Numbered from the stretch's first letter, positions 16,282-24,766 are shown. The stretch: 64,000 bases of DNA from Actinomadura macra NBRC 14102 (GCF_001552215.1 NZ_BCQT01000027.1:80582-144581); one strand, 5' to 3'. Numbers and translations: made by a program. Notes: a model not told the origin generated them from the letters alone.

Positions 16282-16799
16282 TCGTTGTTGGTTCTTCGGC
16301 CGGCCGGGTCGGTGATGGGGGTGTTCGGTGGTCGTGTTCGTGCGGTGGGCTGCGGGACGTTCTCGTCGGTTTGGGGTGTGGGGGGCGTGCGTTCGGTTCG
16401 TCGTGCGCGCAGGGTTCGCGCTGCCGGTTCGGCGCCGCGTGCCAGGACGGGGCCCAGGATGGCGAGGATGAGGACGTAGGCTGCCGCGAGTGGTCCCAGG
16501 CGCGGGTTGGTGCCCGCGCTGACCGCGAGGCCGACGATGACGATGTTGAATTCTCCGCGTGGGACGAGTGCGGTGCCGGCGCCGAGTGTTCCGGACAGCG
16601 CGATTCCGACCAGGAACGCGCCGACGGCCGCGGAGACCTGGAGTCGTTGGGCGATGCCGGCGACGAGCAGAGTCAGTCCCAGGACTTTGAGGAGGAGGAC
16701 TTCCTCGCTCGGGCTGGCGACCAGCCGCTCAACCAGGGCGCCGTGGCGTAGCGCCACGAGCAGGAGTGTTCGTCCGCCCGACCAGGCGGTTTCGTCCAT
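16266..16799 (-). pseudogene. Remnant of a cation/proton antiporter (CPA2/KefB type)
   Basis: About 178 codons. The segment L-V-A-S-P-S-E-E-V-L-L-L-K-V-L-G-L-T-L-L-V-A-G and the following SAAVGAFLVGIALSG match the middle of CPA2 antiporters, and L-V-P-R-G-E-F-N-I-V matches a region normally about 100 residues further on. The segment between them, several membrane helices, is missing, and nothing upstream encodes the N-terminal half. The protein would have at most four helices instead of 11-13. I therefore call it a decaying copy. An in-frame ATG at 16874 could extend it by 25 residues of no homology. It ends inside the converging nei gene. Confidence 0.7.
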
Positions 16800-16924
16800 G
16801 ACCGTACCCGGTCGCCGCCGGGTGGGCCCCACCTGCCCGGCGGTCTGAGCCGGGGGTGGGGCGTGTGTCGTCATGGACCTGTCCACGGCGTGAGGTGTGG
16901 CAGGTTCAGGATGGGTGATCCGGG

Positions 16925-17533
16925 TCAGGATTCGCCGGTGAGCCTCGCGGAACCGATCGATGCGTCGGTGATGGTTTTGGCGGCGGTCTGGATGGAGGAT
17001 TTGTCGTCCAGGTCGGCCAGGGTCGCCTTGTTGAGTGCGTGGATGACGAATTCGTAGGTGTTCACGGTGCTGGGGGAGCAGGGGCCCTGGTATCCGAACA
17101 GGCTTGCGCTGCCGCGGTAGTAGATCTGGCGGGAGCCCTTGGGGACCGGTGGTTGGTAGACGTGCTCGACATTCTGGGGGAGCGCGGTTGCGGTGACGGG
17201 AATGTCGTAGATGATCCAGTGGAGGAGGTTCCGGTTGTCGAGGTCGCGCATGATCAGGGCGTAGCTCTGTGCGGCGGCCGGGGCGCCGGTCCAGGCCAGT
17301 GGCGGGGATTCGTTCTTTTGGCGGGGGTCGTTGCCGCCGCTGGTGCACTCGTGGACTTTCGGGATCGTTCCGCCTTCGGTGAAGGCGGTGCTGGTCACGG
17401 TGAACGCGGCGTGCGTTCCGCCTGGTGTGGTGGATCGGGAGGACCCGGCGACCGAGGGTGCGGCGACGGCGCACGATAGGCCGGTGGCCGAGGCGGCGAT
17501 CAGGGCGTACGACATGACTCGTCTGGTGATCAT
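16925..17533 (-). CDS. Secreted YbhB/YbcL-like PEBP family protein
   Basis: A 202-residue protein with an Arg-containing signal peptide ending near A-A-P-S-V-A-G. The PEBP landmarks follow: S-P-P-L-A-W-T-G-A-P (normally S-P-P-L-x-W), D-L-D-N-R-N-L-L-H-W-I-I-Y-D-I-P and the C-terminal Y-x-F-x-I-H-A-L. Bacterial PEBPs have an anion-binding pocket; the biological role is unclear. Two Cys residues could form a disulphide after export. It is a single gene, leftward, with no partner visible. Confidence 0.88.
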   Translation of the reverse strand: MITRRVMSYALIAASATGLSCAVAAPSVAGSSRSTTPGGTHAAFTVTSTAFTEGGTIPKVHECTSGGNDPRQKNESPPLAWTGAPAAAQSYALIMRDLDNRNLLHWIIYDIPVTATALPQNVEHVYQPPVPKGSRQIYYRGSASLFGYQGPCSPSTVNTYEFVIHALNKATLADLDDKSSIQTAAKTITDASIGSARLTGES

Positions 17534-17634
17534 GAGTGCTCCTCAGGATGGTTCGGTCCTGGTGGCCCCCGCCCGTTTCGTGGAACTGCGGTCTTCATTT
17601 GGCTCCGTGGTCGGCAGTGTACGGATCACCCTTT

Positions 17635-18723
17635 TTATCCGCTAGCGTCCATATTGCTCGCCCCGGGTGCGGCGTCGTCGGGGCCGCGGGCCTGCTCGCG
17701 CGCGGGGGCGTAACGGGCAGCCAAGGCGCGGGCCGTCTCGCCCATCAGGGCGCGCAGCGCGGTGGGCGCGAGGACCTCCACATCGGCGCCCAGCTTCAGG
17801 AACTCCACGTGCGCGTGCCGCTGCGACTCCACCGGCAACCTCACCTGCACCCACCCGTCCGCGTCGGCCGGGCCCGCGTCGCGCAGGACCGCGTTCGCCA
17901 TCACCGGCGGCAGCAGTGCCGCCGAGCGTCGCACTCCCTCCGGTGACAGCCGCACGGTGGCGCGCTCGGGGTAGGAGCCGGCCTCGAAGCGTTCGGTGTA
18001 GTCGTCCCAGTAGGCCGCCAGGTCGAATCCCGCCGGGCGCTCGAACCGCTCCGCCAGCGCCTCCACCGTCAAGATCCGCGACACCCGGTAGTTGCGCGGG
18101 TCACCCTGCCGCGCCCGGTCCGGTGGGGTCTCGGGTGCCTGTTCCGGGGGGACCTCCGCCCGGGCGATCAGGTACCACGATCCCGCCTTCAACACCACGC
18201 CCAACGGGTCCAGCACCCGTGTGACCCGCTGCGGGCGCTGCCATCGGCGGTACAGCACCCGGATCCGCCGCTGCTCCCACACCGCGTCGGCGACCGCGTG
18301 CAGGTGCGGGACGTCCTCGGGTGCCCGGAACCAGCCCGGCGCGTCCAGGTGGAACCGTTCCCGGATCCGCTCCGCCCTCGACCGCACGTCCGGGGGGAGC
18401 GCCGCCATCAGTTTCAGCTCCGCCGCCGCCAGTACGTTGCCCAGCCCCAGCTGCGACGCCGGGCCCGGCATTTCCGACAGGAACAGCGACTCCGCCTCGC
18501 CGGCCGTCAGTCCCGTCAGTTTCGTCCGGAACCCCTGCAGCAGTCGGTATCCGCCGTCGGGTCCCCGGTCGGCGTACACCGGGACGCCCGCCGCGCCCAG
18601 CGACTCCACGTCCCGGTACACCGTGCGGACCGACACCTCCAGCTCCTCGGCCAGTTCGCGGGCCGTCATCCGGCCGCGCGCCTGGAGCAACAGCAGCAGG
18701 GACAGCAGTCGGCTCGCACGCAC
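17635..18723 (-). CDS. HTH-WYL transcriptional regulator
   Basis: A 362-residue protein. Residues 1-55 are a DeoR-like/HTH_11 helix-turn-helix (TARELAEELEVSVRTVYRDVESL), followed by a linker, a WYL domain from about 135 to 230 (WYLIARAE marks the core) and a C-terminal WCX-like extension. WYL domains sense nucleic acids or small ligands; several actinobacterial members act in the DNA-damage response. GTG 18723 matches the family start (V-R-A-S-R-L-L-S-L-L). The longer frame upstream is a shadow of menF. No divergent target is adjacent. Confidence 0.88.
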   Translation of the reverse strand: MRASRLLSLLLLLQARGRMTARELAEELEVSVRTVYRDVESLGAAGVPVYADRGPDGGYRLLQGFRTKLTGLTAGEAESLFLSEMPGPASQLGLGNVLAAAELKLMAALPPDVRSRAERIRERFHLDAPGWFRAPEDVPHLHAVADAVWEQRRIRVLYRRWQRPQRVTRVLDPLGVVLKAGSWYLIARAEVPPEQAPETPPDRARQGDPRNYRVSRILTVEALAERFERPAGFDLAAYWDDYTERFEAGSYPERATVRLSPEGVRRSAALLPPVMANAVLRDAGPADADGWVQVRLPVESQRHAHVEFLKLGADVEVLAPTALRALMGETARALAARYAPAREQARGPDDAAPGASNMDASG

Positions 18724-18809
18724 CCCACCAGTGTGACCCCCCGACCGAGCACCCGGTCCCGGGCCCACCCGTTCCAGGGCCGCCTGGCCGGGGGGCTTCG
18801 CCCGGCGGG

Positions 18810-20045
18810 TCAGCCCTGGAGGGCGTAGCGCATCACACCGAACTTGGTCTGCGCCTCCGCCAGCTCCGCCGCCGGGTCGGAGTCGGCGACGATGCCGCAC
18901 CCGGCGAACAGCCGTGCCCGCGTCCCGTCGATCTCCGCGCAGCGCAGTGCGATGCCCCACTCGCCGTCGCCGCGTGCGTCCACCCACCCGACCGGTCCCG
19001 CGTAGCGGCCCCGGTCCATGCCTTCCAGCTCGCGGATCAGGTCCGCCGCCACCGGTGTCGGTGTCCCGCACACCGCGGGTGTCGGGTGCAGCGCCGCCAC
19101 CACGTCCAGGACCGACCGGTCGTCGGCCAGGCGCCCCCGCACCGGGGAGGCCAGGTGGATCAGGTTGGGCAGCGTCAGCAGCTCCGGCTCGTCGGGGACG
19201 TGCAGGTCTGCGCACAGCGGCGCCAGCGCGTCCCGTACCATCTCCGCCGCGTACTGGTGTTCCTCGCGGTCCTTGGCGGAGGCGAACAGCCGCGCCGCCC
19301 GTGCCGTGTCGTCGGCGGGCCCGGTACCGCGCGCGATCGTTCCCGCCAGGACCAGCGAGTCCACGTCCCCGCCCGTCCGGCGGATCAGCAGTTCGGGTGT
19401 CGCGCCGACCATGCCCGCGCACGAGAACGTGTAGCAGCCGGGGAAGCGCGCCGCGAGCCGCCGCAGCAGCACCCGCGCGTCGATCGGCTCGGCCGCGCGG
19501 ACGTTGACATCGCGGGCCAGCACCACCTTGCCGAGCCGGCCGCCGCGGATCCGTTCCACCGCCGCGGCCACCGCGCCCTCCCACGCCGGTGCCGACAGCG
19601 CGCCGTCGCTCCAGGCCAGCGAGGACGGTTCCACCGGTTGCCGCACCAGCGCCAGCGGATCGGGCTCCTCGCCGATCGTGGTCAGCCACGCCCGCCCCCC
19701 GCGCCGCCCCAGCACCTGCCGCGGGACGATCAGGACCGAGTCCGGCGACTTCGGGTCGAAGGAGAACCCACCGAAGGCCACCGGCCCCGATCCGGGCACG
19801 CCCACCCGGTCGTCGACGTCGGCGGCGCCGAACAGCTCGCCCAGCAGCCGCCGGGCCGCCGCGAACCGGTCCTCACCGCCGGGCAGTGCCACCCGCGCGG
19901 CCTCGCCCCAGCCGACGATGCCCTCCCCGCCCCGGACCCATGCCAGTGCCGTGGGGTGCGGAAGGCGCGAGATCAGGTCGCCCGGGTCGGGGATCGGGAC
20001 GGTGCGGACGGACAGGCGGTCCGGTGCTGTCACGGCGAGCTTCAC
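18810..20045 (-). CDS. menF: Isochorismate synthase
   Basis: A 411-residue chorismate-utilising enzyme. Conserved stretches include K-V-V-L-A-R-D (the Lys activates water), G-A-T-P-E-L-L-I, H-P-T-P-A-V-C-G-T-P and A-G-C-G-I-V-x-x-S-D. It converts chorismate to isochorismate. The same family also serves siderophore or salicylate pathways, but no such genes are near and the promoter element matches that of menE, so I favour menaquinone. GTG 20045 is the likely start. The operator at 20067-20080 lies 22 nt upstream. Confidence 0.88.
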   Translation of the reverse strand: MKLAVTAPDRLSVRTVPIPDPGDLISRLPHPTALAWVRGGEGIVGWGEAARVALPGGEDRFAAARRLLGELFGAADVDDRVGVPGSGPVAFGGFSFDPKSPDSVLIVPRQVLGRRGGRAWLTTIGEEPDPLALVRQPVEPSSLAWSDGALSAPAWEGAVAAAVERIRGGRLGKVVLARDVNVRAAEPIDARVLLRRLAARFPGCYTFSCAGMVGATPELLIRRTGGDVDSLVLAGTIARGTGPADDTARAARLFASAKDREEHQYAAEMVRDALAPLCADLHVPDEPELLTLPNLIHLASPVRGRLADDRSVLDVVAALHPTPAVCGTPTPVAADLIRELEGMDRGRYAGPVGWVDARGDGEWGIALRCAEIDGTRARLFAGCGIVADSDPAAELAEAQTKFGVMRYALQG

Positions 20046-20066
20046 GAAAGCCACTGTACGGGAGAA

Positions 20067-20080
20067 TTGAACCTGTTCAA
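20067..20080 (-). promoter_or_regulatory. Palindromic operator overlapping the menF promoter
   Basis: TTGAAC-CT-GTTCAA is a perfect inverted repeat. On the minus strand it reads TTTGAACAGGTTCAA; TTGAAC may be the -35 and TACAGT, 16 nt later, the -10. It matches the menE element at 9246-9259 at 10 of 10 arm positions of TGAAC/GTTCA. Confidence 0.62.
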
Positions 20081-20262
20081 ACAGGCGGGGCCGCCGTGCG
20101 CGATGAGGCGTACGCCACAATCCGCCGCCCGAACGCCCGCCGAGATGCCCGCCGTCGTGCCGTGGCCGGGGTGGATGTCACCCGTATGCCCCACGGTCGC
20201 GACCTCATGCCCGTCGACCGGTGTGCGGGGACCGCGGGCATGCGGTGCAGCGACGGACGCGA

Positions 20263-20859
20263 TCAGCGGGTGCGGTCGCGTCGGGTGCCGGTCAGCCGCC
20301 AGGCCGCCGGCAGCAACCCGGCGGCCAGCAGCACCTTCAGCGCGTCCCCCACCAGGAACGGCGTCACCCCCAACTCCAGTGCCCGTTCCACCCCGAGGTG
20401 CAGCGAAGCCATCAGATACGGCACTCCCGTCACGTACATGATCGCCGTCCCGGTCAGCATCGTGGCGACCGTGCGGGTCGGGGTGCGGTCGCCGCCACGC
20501 TCGGCCAGCCACCCCACCACGGCCGCCGCCACGACGAACCCGATCACGTAGCCGAGCGTCGGAGCGCCCGTCCCGGAGGCGCCGTCCACGAACCACGGCA
20601 CGCCCGCCATCCCGGCCAGCAGGTACACCACCATGCCAAGGCCCGCCCGGCTCCAGCCGAGCGCCGCTCCCGCCAGCAGCACCGCGAACGTCTGCCCCGA
20701 TATCGGGACCGGCGTGCCGGGCAGCGGGACCGCGACCTGCGCGGCGACGCCGACGAAGGCGGCCGCGCCCGCGACGAGCGCGGCGTCGCGGGCCAGGGAA
20801 CCGGGCAGCAGGTCGCCCAGGACGGCGGGACGCCGCGGGGCGGCGTGGACAGAAGCCAC
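20263..20859 (-). CDS. bioY: Biotin transporter BioY
   Basis: A 198-residue membrane protein with six hydrophobic segments and the BioY signatures V-P-I-S-G-Q-T-F-A-V-L-L-A-G-A near residue 65 and G-A-P-T-L-G-Y-V-I-G-F near 105. It is the substrate-binding S component of an ECF biotin uptake system. No EcfA or EcfT gene is adjacent, so it either works alone or shares a housekeeping ECF module elsewhere. GTG 20859 has GGGAGGA just upstream; a TTG 12 nt earlier is possible. Confidence 0.9.
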   Translation of the reverse strand: MASVHAAPRRPAVLGDLLPGSLARDAALVAGAAAFVGVAAQVAVPLPGTPVPISGQTFAVLLAGAALGWSRAGLGMVVYLLAGMAGVPWFVDGASGTGAPTLGYVIGFVVAAAVVGWLAERGGDRTPTRTVATMLTGTAIMYVTGVPYLMASLHLGVERALELGVTPFLVGDALKVLLAAGLLPAAWRLTGTRRDRTR

Positions 20860-21010
20860 TGATCCTCCCAAAAGGTGTTGTCAGCCCGAAACCTAGCGAA
20901 CCACCCATCCGAATCCGACGCCGCGGGCAACAGAACCCGCCTACTCCGCTTTGTAGGGTCCTGCCTTGCCCGCGCAGCACGCCGTCCCGGACGGTGCGCG
21001 TCGGGCTGGC

Positions 21011-21712
21011 TCAGGCCGGGGTGAGGCCTGCGGCGGGCAGCGCCTCGCGCGCCAGGTACACGATGTCGGGCTCGCCGCGCGGCACGGGCACCCGGCGGGC
21101 CTCCACCCGCGCGAAACGCTCCCGCAGCAGTGCCTCGAAACGCGGGGCGGTGTTCGCGCTCCACACCGCCAGCACTCCCCGGTGCGTCAGCCGCGCCGCC
21201 AGCAACTCCAACCCCTCCGGCCCGTACAACCGGGCGTTGTCGGGTGTGACCGTCCAGTCCGGCCCGTTGTCGATGTCCAGGCACAGCGCGTCGAACGGAC
21301 CCGTGGCCGGGTCGGCGACGACGTCCAGCAGGTCGGCGTGTTCGAGCGTGACGCGCGGGTCGTCCAGCGCGCCCCGCGACCACGGGCACAGCAACGTCCG
21401 GTGCCAGCCGATCACGGCGCGCTCGCGTTCCACGACCGTCACCTGGGCCACCTGCGGCAGCAGCAGCGCCTCCGCCAGTGAGAACCCCACCCCCAAGCCG
21501 CCGATCAGCAGCCGTACCGGAGCTCGCAGCCCCGCCACCGCCGCGCGTACCAGCAGCCGCTCGGACTCGCCGTTGCGGGTGTCCATCAGGAACACCCCGT
21601 TGCCGATGATCTCCAGGTGCTCGCCCGCGCGTCGCAGCACCAGCTCTCCGCCGGTCCCGGCGACCCGCTCCACCACCACCGGCTCCCCGTCCATCCCCGG
21701 TATGCCACCCAT
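21011..21712 (-). CDS. Spermidine synthase-like / SAM-dependent methyltransferase-fold protein
   Basis: A 233-residue protein. L-L-I-G-G-L-G-V-G-F-S is the glycine-rich motif I of the Rossmann fold, VVERERAVIGWH the acidic motif that binds the ribose, and D-A-L-C-L-D-I-D-N-G-P a motif like the active-site Asp region of polyamine aminopropyltransferases. Homologues are commonly annotated as spermidine-synthase-like. The N-terminal tetramerisation domain is very short, so real polyamine synthesis is doubtful. Single gene; substrate unknown. Confidence 0.72.
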   Translation of the reverse strand: MGGIPGMDGEPVVVERVAGTGGELVLRRAGEHLEIIGNGVFLMDTRNGESERLLVRAAVAGLRAPVRLLIGGLGVGFSLAEALLLPQVAQVTVVERERAVIGWHRTLLCPWSRGALDDPRVTLEHADLLDVVADPATGPFDALCLDIDNGPDWTVTPDNARLYGPEGLELLAARLTHRGVLAVWSANTAPRFEALLRERFARVEARRVPVPRGEPDIVYLAREALPAAGLTPA

Positions 21713-21918
21713 GCCCCGACCCTACGACCCGGACGGGGCTGCGCGCGGCCCGAATGATCAAGGACTGTGCGGTGTCGTGGTCGCGTCCACCCCTGGCACG
21801 TCCCGCCGATGGCCACCTGCGTGTCAGCCCGCCTCCGGCCGCATCGCCGTTTACGGCCAGGGAACATCTCGCCCCCACCCGGGGTTGCTGTGTAACCATG
21901 TAATCATCGGGAGGTGTG

Positions 21919-22680
21919 ATGATCCCCCATGACCCCAGAACCCCCGAGCCCGGCGACCAGGACCCCGGCGCCCACGAGCCCGCACCGGGGGGCACCGAAC
22001 CGCCGCTGGACGCCTACTCCGCCGCGGTGTCCGCCGTCGCCCGCGAGTTGACGCCCCGGGTGGCCGCGCTGCGCGTGCGGCACCGGCGCGGCGAGGGCGC
22101 CGGATCCGCGGTGGCCTTCACCGGTGACGGGTTCCTGCTCACCAACGCCCACGTGGTCGGCGGCGCGAGCGCCGGGCAGGCCGCCTTCGCCGACGGCACC
22201 ACCACCGCGTTCACCGTCGTCGGCACCGACCCTCTGTCCGACCTGGCCGTCGTCCTTGCCGACGGCGACACCCCCCGTCCCGTCACCCTCGGCGACAGCG
22301 ACCGCCTTGTCGTCGGGCAGCTCGTCGTCGCCGTCGGCAATCCCCTCGGCCTCGCCGGATCGGTCACCGCCGGTGTCGTGTCCGCCCTCGGCCGGTCCCT
22401 GCCCACCCGCAGCGGCGGTGCCGTCCGCGTCATCGAGGACGTCATCCAGACCGACGCCGCCCTCAACCCCGGCAACTCCGGCGGCGCCCTCGCCGACGCC
22501 CGCGGCCGCGTCGTCGGCGTCAACACCGCCGTCGCCGGCATCGGCCTCGGCCTGGCGGTCCCCATCAACGCCACCACCCGCCGCATCATCGGCGCCCTCA
22601 TCCGTGACGGCCGCGTCCGCCGCGCCTACCTCGGGCTCGTCGCCGCGCCCCTCCCCGTCCCGGCCGCCCTGCGCGCCCGC
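21919..22680 (+). pseudogene. Truncated HtrA/DegP-like serine protease lacking its PDZ domain and stop
   Basis: ATG 21919 follows GGGAGG. The trypsin-like domain is complete: H78 in T-N-A-H-V-V, D109 in S-D-L-A-V-V and S187 in N-P-G-N-S-G-G. After R-A-Y-L-G-L-V and A-A-L-R-A-R (about residue 253) homology stops abruptly where a PDZ domain would be expected. The frame then has no stop for another 760 nt; it runs out of frame through the glyoxalase gene and by chance enters the ArsR frame. The break coincides with the ArsR-operon promoter palindrome at 22681. No membrane anchor precedes the protease domain, so it would be a cytosolic form. Confidence 0.72.
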
Positions 22681-22704
22681 ATATGTAGGGAAAATCCTAC
22701 ATAT
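22681..22704. promoter_or_regulatory. Operator of the glyoxalase-ArsR-SRPBCC operon
   Basis: ATATGTAGG and CCTACATAT form a perfect 9-bp inverted repeat around GAAAAT, in a sharply AT-rich patch. It lies 10 nt before the glyoxalase start, a typical place for an ArsR-type repressor site, and exactly where the HtrA homology ends. Confidence 0.7.
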
Positions 22705-22714
22705 AGTGGGGCGC

Positions 22715-23095
22715 ATGACCATCACCCGCATGAGCCGTCTCTCCCTTCCCGTCTCCGACCAGGACCGCGCCAAGGACTTCTATGTCGGCGTCCTCGGCTT
22801 CGAGGTGCTCGGCGACAGCCCCGTCCCGTTCGCCGAGGGCGCCCGCTGGCTGGAGGTCGGGCCCGCCGGCGGCGGCACCAGCGCCGTCCTGGTCACCTGG
22901 CTGGAGATGGAACCCGGCGGCGTCACCGGCCTGATGCTGGAGACCACCGACCTCGACGCCGACCTGGCGCGGCTGCGCGGCGCCGGCGTCGAGGTCCAGG
23001 GCCCCGCCGACACCCCCTGGGGCCGGCAGGCGTCCTTCACCGACCCCGACGGCAACGGCATCGTCCTGGCCGATCAAGCAGGGGGGACCGTCTGA
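22715..23095 (+). CDS. VOC family protein (glyoxalase/dioxygenase-like)
   Basis: A 126-residue single vicinal-oxygen-chelate module: L-P-V-S-D-Q-D-R-A-K-D-F-Y-x-x-V-L-G-F at the start and F-T-D-P-D-G-N-G-I near the end, both standard. Such proteins bind a metal and act on lactoylglutathione-like adducts, bleomycin-type drugs or aromatic rings; no specific substrate can be assigned. It is the first gene of a three-gene operon with ArsR and SRPBCC proteins, a recurrent actinobacterial arrangement. ATG 22715 has GGGG upstream; ATG 22730 is an alternative. Confidence 0.85.
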   Translation: MTITRMSRLSLPVSDQDRAKDFYVGVLGFEVLGDSPVPFAEGARWLEVGPAGGGTSAVLVTWLEMEPGGVTGLMLETTDLDADLARLRGAGVEVQGPADTPWGRQASFTDPDGNGIVLADQAGGTV

Positions 23096-23118
23096 GCCGG
23101 GCACCGGAGACCGGCCGC

Positions 23119-23439
23119 GTGACCGCCACCGCCGACGACCTGTTCGCCGCGCTGGCCAGCCCCGTCCGCCGCGAACTGCTGCGCCTGCTCCTGGACGGGC
23201 CCAGCACCGCGGGCGCGCTCGCCGCCCACTTCGCCATGGCCCGCCCCAGCGTCTCCGAGCACCTGCGGGTACTGCGCGACGCCGGGCTCGTCGGCGAGAC
23301 GCGACGCGGACGCGAACGCCACTACCACCTGGAGGCCCAGCCGCTCATGGACCTGGCCGACTGGCTGCACCCCTACGAGCGGTTCTGGCGACACAAGACC
23401 GCCGCCCTGCGCCGCGTCCTGGACGAGGAGGACACATGA
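23119..23439 (+). CDS. ArsR family transcriptional regulator
   Basis: A 106-residue winged helix: L-F-A-A-L-A-S-P-V-R-R-E-L-L-R-L-L at the start, then recognition helix A-R-P-S-V-S-E-H-L-R-V-L-R-D-A-G-L-V and wing R-R-G-R-E-R-H-Y-H. No Cys metal site is present, so it is of the non-metal type often paired with AHSA1/SRPBCC proteins. GTG 23119 is 23 nt after the VOC stop. Its stop overlaps the next ATG by 4 nt. The palindrome at 22681-22704 is its probable binding site. Confidence 0.9.
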   Translation: MTATADDLFAALASPVRRELLRLLLDGPSTAGALAAHFAMARPSVSEHLRVLRDAGLVGETRRGRERHYHLEAQPLMDLADWLHPYERFWRHKTAALRRVLDEEDT

Positions 23440-23936
23440 CCCGCGAACCCGCCGACACCCCGCCCGGCGCCGCCGGACCAGATGGTGCCCGCGACCTGCG
23501 CACCATCCGGGTCGAGGAGTTCCTGCCCCACCCACCGAGCCGCGTCTGGCGGGCCCTGACCGACCCCGAACTACTCGCCCGCTGGTTCATGCCGTGCGAC
23601 TTCCGCCTGGAGATCGGCCACACCTTCACCCTCACCACCACACCCCGGCCCAACGTCGCGTTCGGCGGCGTCTGCCACTGCCGCGTCCTGGACTTCGACG
23701 CCGAACGGATGCTGCGCTACAGCTGGGTCGACCCGGGCGAGGACAACGGGCTGGACTCCACCGTCACCTGGCGGCTGGAACCCGAGGGCACCGGCACCCG
23801 CCTGTTCCTCGAACACGACGGGTTCGACCCCGACAACCCCTACCAGGCCATGGCCCGCCGCATCATGGGAGACCGCAACGGCTGGAGCGGCGTCGTCGGC
23901 CGCCTCGCCACCTCCCTCATCACCACCGCCGCCTGA
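23436..23936 (+). CDS. SRPBCC (AHSA1-like) domain protein
   Basis: A 166-residue START/Bet v1-fold protein: R-V-W-R-A-L-T-D-P-E-L-L-A-R-W-F-M-P near residue 35, then a beta-rich middle and the C-terminal helix N-G-W-S-G-V-V-G-R-L. The fold holds a hydrophobic ligand cavity. Small proteins of this kind encoded with ArsR repressors and VOC proteins are probably ligand-binding or detoxifying; the ligand is unknown. It is translationally coupled to arsR and ends 13 nt before the converging DeoR gene. Confidence 0.88.
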   Translation: MTREPADTPPGAAGPDGARDLRTIRVEEFLPHPPSRVWRALTDPELLARWFMPCDFRLEIGHTFTLTTTPRPNVAFGGVCHCRVLDFDAERMLRYSWVDPGEDNGLDSTVTWRLEPEGTGTRLFLEHDGFDPDNPYQAMARRIMGDRNGWSGVVGRLATSLITTAA

Positions 23937-23949
23937 CCGGCCACGGACC

Positions 23950-24708
23950 TCACACCCGGTGGACGACCACGCCCGCCGCCTCGATCTCGGCGACCGCGGC
24001 GGCGGGCGCCGCGGTGTCGGTGACCAGCACGTCCAAAGCGGTGACCGGGCACACATGACCCAGGCCCGTCCGGCCCAGCTTGGCGCCGTCGCACACCGCC
24101 ACCACCCGCTGCGCCGCGGCGAGAGCGGCCTGCTTGACCGGCACCTCCGCCAGATCGTGCGCGGTCAGCCCATGCCGCGCCGACAGCCCGCACACACCGA
24201 GCACCGCCGTGTCCACCCGCAACGCCCGCAACGACACCTCCGCCAGGTGCCCGGTGAACGACAACGTCCCCGGCGACGTCCGGCCACCCGGCACCAGCAG
24301 CGTCACCTCCGGCGCGGCGCTGAGCGCGTTCGCCGAGTGCAGGTCCAACGGCACCACCGTCAGCCGGCGGGACGCCAGCACCCGCGCCGCCTCCAGCGTC
24401 GTGGTCCCGCCGTCCAGCACCACCGACTCCCCGTCGGCCACCAGCGCGCCCACCCGCGCCGCGATCCGCCGCTTGACCTCGGCCGCCTCCCGCAGCCGCA
24501 ACGCGAACGGCGTCGCCTCGCCGCGCAGCAGCAGGCTCACCGCACCGCCCCGCACCCGCCGCAGCACCCCGTCCTCGGCGAGCCGGTCCATGTCCCGCCG
24601 GATCGTCATCTCCGAGCAGCCCGTCTCGGCCGCGAGGTCGGCCACCGTCACCCGCTCCGCCGACCGCAACCGCTCGACGATCGCCAGCACCCGCTCCGCA
24701 CCTTCCAT
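23950..24708 (-). CDS. DeoR/GlpR family transcriptional regulator
   Basis: A 252-residue protein. The N-terminal helix-turn-helix (V-T-V-A-D-L-A-A-E-T-G-C-S-E-M-T-I-R-R-D) is the DeoR signature. The C-terminal DeoRC sensor has D-G-G-T-T-T-L-E-A-A near residue 98 and K-Q-A-A near 190, the sugar-phosphate site. It probably answers a phosphorylated sugar. It is divergent from the HAD phosphatase with an inverted repeat between, suggesting control of both. Confidence 0.9.
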   Translation of the reverse strand: MEGAERVLAIVERLRSAERVTVADLAAETGCSEMTIRRDMDRLAEDGVLRRVRGGAVSLLLRGEATPFALRLREAAEVKRRIAARVGALVADGESVVLDGGTTTLEAARVLASRRLTVVPLDLHSANALSAAPEVTLLVPGGRTSPGTLSFTGHLAEVSLRALRVDTAVLGVCGLSARHGLTAHDLAEVPVKQAALAAAQRVVAVCDGAKLGRTGLGHVCPVTALDVLVTDTAAPAAAVAEIEAAGVVVHRV

Positions 24709-24716
24709 ATGTTCAA

Positions 24717-24737
24717 TCTAACGTGATTCATGTTAGA
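24717..24737. promoter_or_regulatory. Inverted repeat between the DeoR and HAD genes
   Basis: TCTAAC-N9-GTTAGA in a 58-nt divergent gap, the only AT-rich stretch there. It lies 9 nt upstream of the regulator ATG and 30 nt upstream of the HAD ATG. It is probably the DeoR-type operator. Confidence 0.55.
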
Positions 24738-24766
24738 AAGGCGAGGGAGCGAACATCGGAGGTCAC

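Noticed and set aside
16266..16874. Functional small antiporter
   Set aside because: Missing N-terminal half and central helices make transport implausible.
21919..23439. A single 507-residue protease-ArsR fusion protein
   Set aside because: The segment between the two domains is an out-of-frame reading of the VOC gene and is Arg/Pro junk; ArsR has its own start and the VOC gene is intact.
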